Assembly: GCA_030549495.1 (NCBI GenBank)
Contig: JAUIRK010000473.1
Span: 1-64,000 of the forward strand
Length of the DNA stretch: 64,000 bases
From: Nectonema munidae
Lineage: Eukaryota > Nematomorpha > Nectonematoida > Nectonematidae
Direction: 5' to 3'
A program made the translations under genes and the position numbers. The notes beneath the pieces were generated by a model. The model did not search any database. It was not told the DNA's origin and saw nothing but the letters and a program-made list of their open reading frames with translations. Shown here piece after piece: positions 47,490 to 60,176 of the stretch; position 1 is the stretch's first letter; the number at the start of each line of letters is the position of its first letter.

Positions 47490-48001
47490 ATTTTCCAGTA
47501 ATGTTTTTTTATCATGGGATCATATTAGTCAGCAATTTAATGTTCGTAACAACTAAAAAAAAATATTTGTGTTAGTAGTTCATTTGATATTGGTATTTAT
47601 TTTTATTGAAGTTCAAAGATAATTTTCATATTATATTTCCGATTTTTAATTATTACATACTGTCAATCAAGAAATTTTGGCGGAAGTAAAATTTTGCGAT
47701 TTAAAAAAAGTTCGTGTAGTGTTATTTTCGCGGGCAATCATATATTTTCAAAATCATCTTCATATGCTATACTTATTTTTCTATGCAGGAATATATTTTT
47801 GCCAAATATTAGCTTTTCGCAAAAATAAGAATATTGCGATAAAATATCAACAAGTCATTTTATATTATTTACCTACTAAAAAGCATAAAAAAATGTTTGG
47901 GCAATAAGTCATTTAAACAATAGCTTTTTCCAAATCTTAAGTTTTTAACTTTTCAAAACATTACATTCAGGATTTCCTACATAAATATTTTCTATTTATT
48001 T

Positions 48002-48525
48002 GCACGAAAAGTAGCCGACTGGTTATTCTTCATTAGAAACTTTTTGAGGCTGTTATTCTTCAGTTGGTTGAAAAAACTTCATTGCGGGAATCGTTCTTCA
48101 GGAGATCCGAGAAATCTTCCATCTATATTCCTTCGTTCAACAGTTTGCTAATCGATAATATTTCATAGAGTACGTTTCAAAAGTTTCCATCATCTCTAGT
48201 AATGCTTGATTATAACGCGGTTTCTTATATTTTAAAAAACATTAGTATATATCATATCATATCAGCTTTATTTTCAAAAGTGTTATAGTCAAAATGTAAA
48301 AATTATAAGAAAAAAAAATAAAATGATGTGAAAATTACAAAACTCTACATTTAAAAAAAGCAAATATAGCTTCTGAGGGTTAAATGTCAAAAACCAAAAA
48401 CAGCCGCTAGGAGACGCCGACCTGGATGCAATATTCTTCAGAGCACAGGAAATATAATATAAGGAGTATAAAGAAAGCTAAAATGGCGAGAATAGAATAT
48501 ATCAAACAATTGCCCTTTTGCCGAT
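48002..48525. other. Palindrome centre (524-base unpaired spacer)
   Basis: This is the only sequence between the arms that has no partner. Left of it the arms end ...TATTTATTT|GCACG; right of it they start ATAAATAAATAG. It contains a TATCATATCATATCAGC run near 48,250 and a slightly GC-richer part near 48,400-48,430 (AGCCGCTAGGAGACGCCG). No gene is recognised. Confidence 0.9.
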
Positions 48526-49036
48526 AAATAAATAGAAAATATTTATGTAGGAAATCCTAAATGTAATGTTTTGAAAAGTTAAAAACTTAAGATTTGGAAA
48601 AAGCTATTGTTTAAATGACTTATTGGCCAAACATTTTTTTATGCTTTTTAGTAGGTAAATAATATAAAATGACTTGTTGATATTTTATCGCAATATTCTT
48701 ATTTTTGCGAAAAGCTAATATTTGGCAAAAATATATTCCTGTATAGAAAAATAAGTATAGCATATGAAGATGATTTTGAAAATATATGATTGCCCGTGAA
48801 AATAACACTATACGAACTTTTTTTAAATCGCAAAATTTAACTTCCGCCAAAATTTCTTGATTGACAGTATGTAATAATTAAAAATCGGAAATATAATATG
48901 AAAATTATCTTTGAACTTCAATAAAAATAATTACCAATATCAAATGAACTACTAACATAAATAATTTTTTTAGTTGTTACGAACATTAAATTGCTGACTA
49001 ATATGATCCCATGATAAAAAAACATTACTGGAAAAT

Positions 49037-49330
49037 CTATCGCGACACATAAACTGTTGAAGATGGAATATCAAAAACTCTTTTGCAGCATCCATCCCTA
49101 TTTTGAGTGTGAACTCCATTTCGCTCGTCACAAATTTTGAGAAAAGGTCTACGCTTTTGTGAACAAATCTTACTATAAATATTAATGCCTATTTTAAATA
49201 ACTTTCTCTGTCTGATGATTCTGATGATTTTCGCTTTGAGCCAAACTGTATTCGCTCTTAATATGAGAGCCGTGGTGCATTTTTGTGTGGAGAAGTCTGT
49301 AACTAAATTTTCTATATTTTTATCTGACAT
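49037..49330 (-). other. Unassigned open frame conserved in both arms (right)
   Basis: Mirror of 47,205-47,489 with the 9-base duplication (AATCATCAG) that adds three residues in frame. Confidence 0.25.
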
Positions 49331-50298
49331 ATATTCATATTTTTAATGAAAATTTAGGAAATGGTTTACGGTTTTTCTTACTAGGAGCTTATTATTATTA
49401 TTATTATGCCAATCTTTTCCTACATAGGCTTAGAATAAATTTGTAAAAGTTATCTTGAAACTTATTTTCATACCAGTGTTCTATTTCATTGATAAATATT
49501 CCAATAATCAGCAAATTGAAAAAAAGTGAAAAAGAAAGTTCTTGAAGAAAGTTACAACATAAACCCTTCTAAATAAAGTTCACTCCACAATTCCCTCTCC
49601 TGAATAACGCTGTATTCCATGCAAAATGAATATGTGATCTAATGGGTAAAACTTTAGAAACATTGTAAAGTTAATAAGAAATATTAAAATAAAAGTGTAA
49701 AGTTTTCATAAGCCTTAGTAAGTTTCGGTTGAAATTCTCATCTCATACTTTTGCGCTTTCCAATTGGTTGAATCGGATTAAGGGATCTTTAAGACCTGAT
49801 CTAGCTATGCACACTCCAACCGTTAACCCTGGTTGGTTCAGATAAATCTGGCATAACGGAAAGACGGTTCAGAATTAAAAAAGATTTTCCCGCCCTTAGA
49901 CTTAACCACGATAAATAGCGTGGAATAAGAAGCAAGAGAGACAGTCTAATAAGTAAGCATAGACATTGGCGTGTTTGCGAAAAGAATATGAGCCTCACGC
50001 TTTGTTGATTAGTTTTGCTTTGCTACTAACACATCTCATGTACACACTGACAAACTTGTTATCTTTCCCATCGCTTTCTCAACACTTTATGTATTTAAGT
50101 AAAACAAGTTATTAGCAAGACGCATTATGCAGGATGCCACTGCGAACGTGTAATAGAAGAAAAGAAGTTGAACGAAGGAGTGTCTATCAAATTGATTGAC
50201 AGTTGTCTGGACCAATTAAAGCGACGTGTTAAAGTATGCAATTTATATCAATGATTACAGCAATTATTGGCATATTAAGTAAGTATGAGTATTTAAAT

Positions 50299-50304
50299 TA
50301 TAAA
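50299..50304 (+). promoter_or_regulatory. Candidate TATA box of right ems copy
   Basis: TATAAA in ATTTAAATTATAAACTCTGC, 93 bases before the start codon. The local AT bias makes a chance match possible. Confidence 0.35.
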
Positions 50305-50396
50305 CTCTGCACTCCCAACTCATTTGTATTTAATAAACTTGCCATATCATTTCTTCATTAGCATTTGAATAGAGTAAGTAAAGTGAATTACAGAAA

Positions 50397-50745
50397 ATGC
50401 AGATTGTGACAAAACCCAGCTTTTCAATCGACTCTCTTATAAGCTCGAAGCCGTTCCAAAAACCAGGCCTCAAAATTTCCAAAACAGCAGAAAACTTTTT
50501 AATACAGGACATCCAAAACAACAGCCCCCACATGTGCACCCCCGCCATCCCCACACAGTTCTCAACGTGTTCCTTTCCCGCATCCTACGTGCCAAACACG
50601 AGCAAGTACGAGTCCTCCTTTTCGCACTCGCTCGACGCAACGCCCAGCCTGGGAATACATTCTGCCTACCCCAGCAATGACACAAGACTGCTCTACTACA
50701 CCCTACTCGCAGAAAGCCAGAAATTCATGAACCCTTTCCTCTATA
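50397..50745 (+). CDS. ems: ems exon 1 (right copy)
   Basis: Start ATGCAGATTGTGACAAAACC and donor CTATA|GTAACT. The same protein as the left copy except Lys70 (Met in the left) and His88 (Pro). Two amino-acid changes in 116 against none in the homeodomain exons suggests relaxed constraint in the N-terminal half. Confidence 0.85.
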
Positions 50746-51325
50746 GTAACTCACCTTTACATTTTTTCTATCTCCTCATGTTCTGCGTGTGGATCGTTTT
50801 GAGCTTCTCCATTCATAAAATCAATGTGTCTCTCCCACATTAGAAATGTCTAAATAAACACCCGGTAGAGGCAGTCAACTACCTAGCACAAGTGCTCCGG
50901 GGGCGAATGTTAACAGTGAAAGAGAAATTCTCATTGATTTCCAGTGTATTTACAGTGAGACTTAGGTAAATATCTGCTTACAGTGGCGTACCAAGAGGTG
51001 AAAGGGAGCGCAGAATTTAATCAATTAAAATTTAATCGAGACATTTTAAACTTAAATGGTAATGAAATGATTATTTGCTACACTTTTTACTCCAATTTCA
51101 ATACCTATACACCAGTGGCGTATCCAGAAATTTCTTATAGGGAGGGGGGGGCGAAACGTATTTAAATTTTTTGCAATTTTGCTAAAAGTCTTCAGAGAAT
51201 ACGACAGCTGTATTATGTCTTTTAGAATTCGACTTATCATGTCGTTGATATAAACGTAATCAACTACCAACAAGTATTGTTTTGGGAAAAAGCAAAATTA
51301 GTAAGGGTAATTTTCGAAGCAGGCC

Positions 51326-51359
<34 letters not shown>

Positions 51360-54300
51360 TTGAATCCGACACTGCTATACACCTATATTATTAAGTTTTG
51401 TGCGTTTTGCAGTTTTCTTTGAAATTTTGAGGGGCAGCAAAATCAGTATTCGCCGGGCGGCATTAAGGGTGGTACGCGACTATCTGTTTCCTTGGCAATT
51501 TTCGGAATAAGAAATTTGTGTATAATTCCATCCAATGCACATAATATTTAATATAAAGTGCGTATAGTCAAGAAAATCTTAATTTTAACATTTCGGTTAC
51601 TTGTGTTGAGGATATAGATTTGTTTTATTTTATAATGGTTAGCCTTCACGTACTATAAAACCTCAATATTTCTAACAAGATGGGATATTGCCGAATGAAA
51701 TCCTATAGTTTAAATCTTATAAATATTGAAAATATTAAAATTCATATTTAAATCCATAAATATATAAATATTTTACGCTTCTACCATTAGAACATTTCCG
51801 ATTTCAGCTAATCATCGTAGTTTATCCAATCGCATGTTGGCGCAGTTTTCTTTGTTCTAAATCTCAACATATGAAGTTGGTCGGATTGGCCAAGAATTTT
51901 AAACAACTGCTATTCATAAGCAAAATATAAGACGATACTAATTTTAGTGACAATATCGGCTAATACAGTGCGTCGTAATGAAAGTTTTCACTGCCATTCA
52001 AAAATTAATTTATTTACAAGTTAAAATTACATATTTTCTTAAAATGATCATTTAAATAACCTTTTAAAGTTGAGCATTTGTAAAACTTTAATTCTTATAA
52101 TTTTAATATGGCTTGAGCAATGTCTAAGAATTTGTTAACCTAAATTTTCTTTTCAATGAATTTCATGCAGATGAGGCAAGTTTTGAGATTATCTATCTCT
52201 TAAAATTTATTAACGTATGCTACAATTTTATCGATAATTCTCTACCAATGGAAAAATAATCTCACATAGCAGAGAAATGTTATGACGGATGATCGACATA
52301 TGCACCAGCTCCTTCATACTCTTGGTCATCTGCTGACGCAGAATTAAACAATGGAACAAAGAATTTGATTTTAATTTATTTGATTAAAAGTTAAAACCAA
52401 AATTCATATTTATATATTTTAAAGTAAAAAAGAAGTAAACAAGAAGTGATTCTTTAAAATGTCGACTTTAAAAAAGAAAATATAGGATTCGAATTTTAGA
52501 TTGTTTCCGTCTTTATGAACAATTTGATAAGAACGCTTTGAAAGGGAGTACTTCACTTTATTTTCTTAAAAATTTCTCTTTCAAAGCTTTCCTATTATAT
52601 TCCTGGTGGAGAACGAAACGGGCGGAAATTCAAATCCTATATATTTTGTTTTTAATGGCGAGCTTATAAAGAATATACCTTGCGTGTTTTCTTGCAGTTT
52701 ATTTATGAAAACTGGCCGTGCCTTTCGTAAAAAAGATGTATTTACTTTAATTTCCTCTTTAACCCATTAAGTACCATAGAAATCAGACGATAATTAAAAA
52801 AAACGCAGACGATTTATATTCAAAGTCATTGAAAAAAGCAGACGAAGATGAAATTACTTATGTTCCCAAATGGGAGCATTGGGACTTAATGGGTTAAATA
52901 GTTATTTTGATTTTAAGATATGAACATGTTTGCATTTACATTTGTCAGTTTATCGATGAAAGTCGACTTTAGTCAACTTTATAAAAATAAGATCGTTTGC
53001 TTTTATAAATGCCTTTTTATACAAATTTTCTGCTACTAGATAACGTCTCATTATTCTGTTTGCTGAAGTGTTCAGTTGGTATTTTTTTATATTGATCTAT
53101 AGTTAAAAAGCCCCTTTTAAAAAGTCGTATTTGAGAGGAAGTCTTTAGAAATGGGTTTCAAAAATTAAGCATTTTTTGATAACGTCATGACAGCATTATA
53201 ACTTATTTATTTTTATCAATAAACATAATTTGATTAAATATTCATGAAATTTACATAAAAATCAATCCTATTGAAAATTAAAATTTTAAAAGTGAAATGT
53301 TATTGAAAATAATACTAATTTTAATTTTAATGTTTTTTAATACAAATCTTCTGCTTTACATTAGATCGCGTTTGAATAATTTGGTTGTTAACCAGTTAAT
53401 TAACAATATATTTATATATTTTAAAAAATCATTTGTGTGTATAAATAAAGTCATTTATTTGAGGAAGTCGTGTTTTAGACTACAGGGTTTCACAACGTGG
53501 GCCATATATGGCCCCCGAGGGGCCACAGTAAAAAATATGATTTAAATATCAGATGGTAGAGAAGTCACAAAACAAGTATAAGTTCGGATTGATATAGATC
53601 GATGCTTAAAATAAAAAGGTGAGTTGACGAAAAGACTCATTTTTATTTATAAAAATGCTCCAAAGCTTTGTCGATTTTTCTATATTAATACATATGATGC
53701 AAAAACTATTTTAGCAACTATATCTTGAAACTTTACATGAAAATTCTATTTTCATGAACTTTTTTATAGTTTTGTTTCCCCATCTACTAGGCTTAGAACG
53801 TTAATATGAAGTAAAAAAGACTCAATTGGAAAGCAACTTTAATTCTAAACTATTATGAAAAAAAGTTATGATTTAGAAGCTCTAAAATTTTTGAAGGAAT
53901 TTTACAGTTTTTTTGCTTTGCTGTTATGTTGTTTGAATGATTAACTTCATGAAAAAGTTCCGAATTTTCGTTTTTGACCTCTAAAAAATAGAAAAATATA
54001 TGAAAAACCTTATGGGGCCATAGAATAATATTTGAGAAAAAAGGGGGCCATGGTAGAAAAAAGGTTGAGAACCCTTGTTTTAGAGGATCGTATTTGAGAT
54101 GGGTTACTGTATATAATATTATTAATCACTGTAGAATAGCAATATTGTCTTTGATAAAACCTTTCTTAACTCTAGAACTACTAACAGACTTAATTTACGT
54201 CTTTTCAATTAAAGAACAGTTAAATATTCATATTTTTTAATACTTTAATTAAACTTATTGATTTCATTTTTTACATAAAATAACAATTTTAACTAAATAA

Positions 54301-57300
54301 AAATTCCATTTTTTTTTAAATTTGAAGTGTGTATTTGCATTTATCCTTTTTTTACTAACAGGATCAATTGACCTTTTTATTTTATCCTTAAAAAATGAAA
54401 CTTTTATATTTAACCGATTAAAGATTATTTTAAATAATAATTATTTAATTTTTTTTTGATTTAAGCTTTTTAATTTGATTAAGTTAACTTATAAAAAATA
54501 ATAGAAATAATTATACTTTCTTATAATTTGAGCATGGTAAGCAAAGAACAAGTTTATAACATTTGGTGCAAATACTTTGTGCTTTGTTTTTTACGAACAA
54601 CTTATTTTACTCCCTTTATCGCTTTGATTAATGGTGATCAGTTTTTCTGAAGCTAGTTTGTGCTACACATTTTATTTATTTTTTATCACCACAACCCCTT
54701 TCACTGGCGGATTTAGGGGGAGGGGGCGAAACCGGTGTACGCCCTCCCCCTAAAATTGCATTGTCAATTGCTTGAAACTTGATCTAATTCTTTTCGTAGA
54801 ACTCAAATATTATGATGATTTCTGCAACTCGTTTTTTAGATTCAATCTTTCTCTAAAGTGAGAAGCCCTAAAAAGGTTACATCAAGTTTTACCACATCAA
54901 TTCCCTTCGCAGTTCAATGAATGAGGATCGTTTTAATTCTCTCATTCCTCTTTTTGTTTTAAAAATTTTGAAAAGTTTAAATTTATATGCTTCACATTTG
55001 AGTTCTAGTTTAGTAAAATCTGCCCCTCATAATGCACATTTCTAGATCCGCCCTGCCTTTTCTAATTTTAATTAATTTAACTGGTAACTAATTTTATATA
55101 TTTTAGGACAAATAATATGTAAATGAAATTTAGTTTGGGTCAATGACTTTATTTGTATTAACACATTTGATCGCACCATCTTATTCAATGAAACAGACGA
55201 TTTTTTTATAATGTCGTTTGGTTTTCCTGGGATCTAAAGAGGTAAAGTAGTTTAACGCGCAAAGGACCGGGCAAAGAAGAAAACTTTTTTTGAATTTGAA
55301 TTGATTTCAGCTAAAAACAGGACATCTTCTGCTGTCCATTTTTGGATCATTGGTATTCAACGGATCGAATTATTAAATATCATCTGCCTTTTCTGGAATC
55401 AAAAGGGTTAGAAGGAATTGTTTTTTGGTAAGCGTAGAAGCCCAATTTTTTGAAATGCTCCCAAAAAATGAGATAACTGAAATTTCACGGAATAAAAATG
55501 ATATGATGAGAATGTCTGAAGAGGCAGTACTTCTAAACTCGAAATGCTACACTTTAGATGACCTGGTGTTGTCTGAAAACCGCCTTCACGCCTACAACAA
55601 CTACGACACGCTAAAAAAGATCAAGCGAGTGAGGACTGCGTTTTCGCCCTCCCAACTCATCAAATTGGAGGACGCCTTCGACAAAAATCAATATGTTGTT
55701 GGTTCCGAGAGAAAGGAATTGGCAGAAAAACTAACCCTCTCTGAAACACAAGTAATCGCGCATTCTTCTTATGAAAATTTCCTCATCTTCGGATGTTTTT
55801 CCCCTACCGTTGTCAACTTGTCACTGGCCTCATCCCAAGTTCTTTTGAACCTGTAAATTTTATAATACAGAAAGTGAAAAGATGTTATTTAAGCTCGATT
55901 AGGAAAAAAATCATTTTAGACTCGATAAAATATTTTTTCTGAGTGTGAATTTAAGAAGATGTTTTGTGTAAATATGCAAACAGTATTGGAAAGTAAAATT
56001 AACTATATCAGAGCCTATATCGAGGGAGAAATTGTAAAAAGTGTTTCTCGGTTTTTCAAAGCGGTCTGCATAGAATAAACGAACAAACTAATAGCTTGTT
56101 TAACTAAATAATTTACTAGTTAACGCTTACCAACTGATGTGGCCTATTTTTTAAAGATTGATATTAATAAAAGTAATGCTAGTTGCCAAAGTCGGTAAGA
56201 GGTTTTAAAATTAACCATACTAGACAAATAGTCGGATAAAAGTTGAGAAATAGAATAGTAATATTTTATCCAGCCAATCAGTATATGAGAAATATTGGTA
56301 TGGATCGATGGAGTTGTTTGTGACCTCAAAGTGAGTATATGAACAGACACTCATTATCACAGCGAGCGCAACAGGGAATCAACGAGTCGTGTTGTTTATC
56401 GTTGCTGCCTTCTTAATTATCTTCCTGAAACAGCGAGCGTCTTCTCTGCTCTAATGATCGTATTTGCAAATAATAATAATAATGATTTCAAATAGGTAAT
56501 CAAAATAGTTCCATTTTATGTGGTCTTGGGAGAAAAAGCTTACAGCGACAAAAACATCCTTTTCAGTGAAGCGTAGATGAAGGTGATTGACAGAAATAAA
56601 CACCAATAATAATCGGTCTTCATTGAATAACGTTGTTAACTATTAACTAAACAAATTACAAATCACCTAACCGACTTACAGTATGAATAGTCTAACTATC
56701 TAACTTAATTAATAACTCAATAACCAACTAAATATTTCAAAAATAATTTAACTATATGTTAAATATTTTGATCTTTTTAACTAAGAAAAATGTAAACGGA
56801 AGAAATTAATAAATGCATTGCATTATGATTCCATATTGAATAAGGAAGGTGCACCCTTTTTACGAGGAAAAACCACATACTAAAAATAAATGATGATGAT
56901 GATGAACTAAGAAAAATCATAAAACAATTATTTAATACAAAATATATATTCTTAAATCAAAAAAAGTTTGGTTGAGAAACAGTAAAATTTTTATTCTTAT
57001 AAAAAACAAAGATCGTTTGAAGTAGGAAAATGTATGAAATAAGCCAATCACAAACTTTTATGATGAATTTGACAGCCATAAACTTACAACACAATGATTA
57101 TACACCAGTGTCTATCAATAGGTGCCCTGTGAGATTAGTGTTGTGCGAAAATAGTTTTGGAAAGAGCTATTAAACATTTTATTCAGACACTATTAAACTA
57201 TATTTCATGTAATCATCTTTGGATTTTTTTGATGCTTTTGTTCCAGTTTGGTTTGAACTCTCTTCTTTAATATTCTGAGCTATCATGAGAAATGAATCCA

Positions 57301-60127
57301 TTTTAAGATATAAATGAAATAAAAAGTAATATGTCTCAATATTATTGATTTTCAAAATGGAAACTGCGAATTTTGTATTGCAAAATTAAATTTCAATGTA
57401 CACAAATTGACCAAATTAAATTTATATTTAAGAAAAATGGAAGTTAACAAATTTCATGTCATTTATAGGCATGATTTATAAATCTTTTGGTTTAAATAAA
57501 AAAAAATTCCAATAAGAAACGATATAAAAATGATTTAAAAGTGTAAAGATCACAGGTTGGTGCTTTAAACTATGTCTTAATTCAAATACATATTTTAAGT
57601 CTCCTCACAAACTTGTATATAAAAAATAGCAATGCTTGCCAGTATTTTAATCATTTTTCGATAAAATAAAAATAAGCTTCAAAATGAAAGTTGAAAAAAT
57701 TCTATAAAAAAGGAGTATGGACAGAAAATTAAAACTAACATTAATTCGACAGTTAGACTTTCTGATTTCTGGAGACTCGAGGTTTATCTCTTAAGAGTAG
57801 GATAATAGCGATAAACACGATAATGGATACATAAAATGTAAAACTGATTTTTATTTGAAAAAATTCATATAGTTTATTTAAAAATAGTTCGGCATTGTTT
57901 AAATAAATATTCAAATATTTTTTCAAATACTGTTTTTTAAAAAAGAATTTAATCAACTGAAAATTTCAATTAAAGAGAAATTTTTTTAATCATAAATCTG
58001 AGCTGACAGATTACATATTCTTCACGATTAAAGACTTAAACTCAAAATAGAAATCAATCCTTAGAGAATTTGTAGAAGAAAATTTTGAAGTGTTTTTTGG
58101 AGTTAAATGGAATGAAGAATTTAAATAAAAGTTTTAAATGGTGAAAGATTTCCTCCATTTTTCATTTCATAGTGAGCGATTTAAAATTTTTTTTAAAATG
58201 TCAGTTAGCTATTTAAATAAAAAGGTTGAGAAGTTTCAATCATATTTAAATTTTTGAGATTTCTTTATTTTCGATTGAATAAAAATAGAAAAATAAAGAC
58301 AATACTTTTCTCGTGTGCATTTTCTCGAGAATCAAGAAGCAGAAAAAACTTAATCTCGAGACAGAAACTCTACACATACTCTTACTTCAGACAATTCCCG
58401 AAAACTTCAAAAAACGCTAATGGTCATCAACGGCTATGGACCAATATCAATTTAGGGTGATACTTTAAATGCATTCAAAGAGAAATTTATTTGTATTAAT
58501 AAAGACATGATTACAATAAAATTTTTTTTTTAAAAAGTATGAAAAAGAAAACAAGATAAACATTTGATGAGCATAGTATTGGAAATTTTGGCTTTACCCT
58601 TCTTTTTTTATAGGAGCATAACGTTTTACTGTTTCTCAATTGTTTCTATTTTGGTTGTGTATGATTACAGCTCTGATTTCAGTAAAACCGACTTTATCAT
58701 CCATTGCACTGATGAGGATAAAACCAAAACTCCTACGTAACATTTTTGAGACAAAATTTTAGGAAAAATAATTTATCATTCACAAAAGTTCTCTTTCAAA
58801 TATACTCTACTTTTTTAAAGAGAAATTTGTTCCTCAAACATAAAATTGTGTTGAGATCGTGATTTTCTATTTTTCCAGAGTGACCAGTAAATTCCACCCA
58901 TCTAACTCTCACCCCGAAATTTTCCTCTCAGGAAACTTCTATCCCGTTAATTTTTCATTTCAGGTAATTTCCGCGGTACTTATGGGTTATCTCCCCCACT
59001 CTAAAAATTTTTTTTAAAATTTTTATTTAAATTTAAATGATGAGTAAAAATAATAAATGACTTGTTTAAACAGGAGTCCAATACAAACTAATAAAAAAAG
59101 TCTAAAATATTCTACTATTTTAGTTGGCAAAATATCGTCTGCTTACTCAAAAAATATTATATAGTGTAACTAATGAAAATCATACAGGCAAAAAAGTAAT
59201 AATTTGTTTAATTTATTTTCATAAATTAAATATTTAAAATTATTAATTAATACGAATTTATTAATATATTAATTAATTAGTATTTTAAAATTATTAAGTT
59301 GGAAAAATTTTTTTAAAAATTTTTTAGAGTGGGGGGGGGAGATAACCCATAAGTACCATTTCCGCTTACAGGAAAACTGTTCCAGGTATATTAATAAATC
59401 TAATCATTTTAAAAAATATGATTAATTTTAGAGTTAGCTAAAATTTAAAAAAAGGAAAAATTCTAGAGTAGAGTCTTTCGCATCGCCAATTAGTTCTCTC
59501 TATATATGTAATTTTCACTGTCTACCACTTTTCTTTTTCCTTTCGATGAAGAGATGTATGAAGGAGGAATGGGTGCACAAGAATAATATATGTAAATATA
59601 TAAATTTGAATGATATAAAAGGAAGCAACTAGAGCCAATAGAAAATCAAACCTTTTGAATATCCTTCTGGTTGGTTATTTTGAGGAATATCATTTGAATT
59701 ACTATATAGGTTTCACTATAATTTTTTTGAGCTTAACTTATTATAGCAAACAATAGTGGGGTGAATTATTATTCGAGGAGGGGGATTTAAATGGGTGGAA
59801 ATTATATGAAACCCTTTCCAGAATATTGTACTGGTGTATCATGGCATCTGGATTTATTATAAGAATCTTAAAATTGAAATCACAAATATGATTTTATTAT
59901 AGGAAATATTTGATGTAAAATAAAATTTTAATTTTGAGGTGAAAGTTTGGTTTCAGAACAGAAGAACAAAGTACAAAAGAGATAAATGTGAGAGCAAGGA
60001 AGGCGAAGAAGAAGAAGACGTTTCCGAAGATAGGAAATGTTCGCCAAACAAAAAGCAGCGCCTCTCACTTTCCTTTGATGACTCCAAAGAGAATTCAAGC
60101 GAAAGTTGCCCTTCTAGTGAAAATTAG
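50397..60127 (+). CDS. ems: Empty spiracles / Emx homeobox transcription factor, right copy (gene span)
   Basis: Exons 50397-50745, 55558-55751 and 59939-60127 join in phase (1, then 0) to 243 codons plus stop, with the same splice signals and domain order as the left copy: eh1-like motif FSIDSLI, Ser/Pro-rich middle, Emx hinge, complete homeodomain split after Gln44, acidic/Ser tail. Introns are 4,812 and 4,187 bases. No disabling change is seen, so either copy could be functional. It is divergent from the left copy, with the two start codons 4,257 bases apart, so any shared enhancers would be mirrored. A real second ems gene or the other allele of one locus cannot be separated from sequence alone. 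Confidence 0.93.
51113..51374. mobile_element. hAT-type MITE with expanded C-run, right arm
   Basis: Mirror of 45,178-45,423 with duplication CTATACAC on both sides. Its C-run is 33 bases (51,327-51,359) against 12 in the left arm, while the other run is 8 against 13. This is strong length polymorphism at an otherwise conserved insertion. Confidence 0.88.
52763..52893. mobile_element. TTAA-flanked MITE, copy E (right arm mirror of D)
   Basis: Reverse complement of copy D at the mirrored site, TTAA on both sides (52,759-52,762 and 52,894-52,897); a one-base length difference in an A-run. Confidence 0.9.
53480..54076. mobile_element. hAT-like non-autonomous element, right arm
   Basis: Mirror of 42,466-43,062, also 597 bases, with GTTTTAGA on both sides. 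Located in ems intron 1. Confidence 0.9.
54702..55055. mobile_element. hAT-like MITE (GGCGGATCTAG ends), right arm
   Basis: Mirror copy of 41,488-41,842, at the same place in ems intron 1. Confidence 0.65.
55558..55751 (+). CDS. ems: ems exon 2 (right copy), homeodomain helices 1-2
   Basis: Acceptor CTACACTTTAG, donor ACACAA|GTAATC, 194 bases, protein identical to the left copy. The open frame continues upstream of the acceptor here but not in the left arm, where a small length change breaks it. That supports the acceptor chosen and argues against exon sequence further 5'. Confidence 0.93.
58975..59357. mobile_element. MITE with long TIRs, right arm (ems intron 2)
   Basis: The same insertion as at 37,150-37,536, mirrored, with duplication ATTTCCGC on both sides. 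It is 383 bases, mostly differing in C/G-run length. A shared insertion site shows the element was present before the arms separated. Confidence 0.9.
59939..60127 (+). CDS. ems: ems exon 3 (right copy), recognition helix and C-terminus
   Basis: [16 protein letters not shown] then [20 protein letters not shown] and a Ser-rich end, identical to the left copy. Stop TAG at 60,125-60,127; AATAAA follows at 60,177. Confidence 0.95.
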   Translation: MKVWFQNRRTKYKRDKCESKEGEEEEDVSEDRKCSPNKKQRLSLSFDDSKENSSESCPSSEN

Positions 60128-60176
60128 TCATCAAAATGTCATCATTCTGTTTTATTCATGCTATCACAAAAGTTGC

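Larger units (their letters stand above)
32504..48001. repeat. Giant palindrome, left arm (at least 15.5 kb)
   Basis: Base 32,504 pairs with 64,000 and base 48,001 with 48,526; every segment checked between is a reverse-complement match. ORFs, the ems exons and all transposons recur at mirrored positions in opposite orientation. Differences are scattered substitutions (about one to a few percent by eye), homopolymer changes and small indels, including a 30-base segment present here near 38,742-38,771 and absent from the other arm. The true outer boundary may lie further left, because the partner arm runs off the window. Confidence 0.97.
46140..48001. other. Upstream flank of left ems copy
   Basis: Presumed 5' regulatory DNA. 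It is GC-richer near the gene and has an ATAATAATAATAATAA run near 47,130-47,146. No exon is confirmed. It mirrors 48,526-50,396. Confidence 0.45.

Noticed and set aside
50746-50843. Extension of ems exon 1 into a hydrophobic tail that looks like a membrane segment
   Set aside because: The GTAACT donor at 50,746 joins in phase to exon 2, and a membrane segment has no place in a homeodomain protein.
55425-55557. Upstream extension of ems exon 2 in the right arm
   Set aside because: The frame is broken in the left arm by a small length change. Joining exon 1 to the acceptor at 55,557 keeps phase and restores the Emx hinge, so this part is intron.
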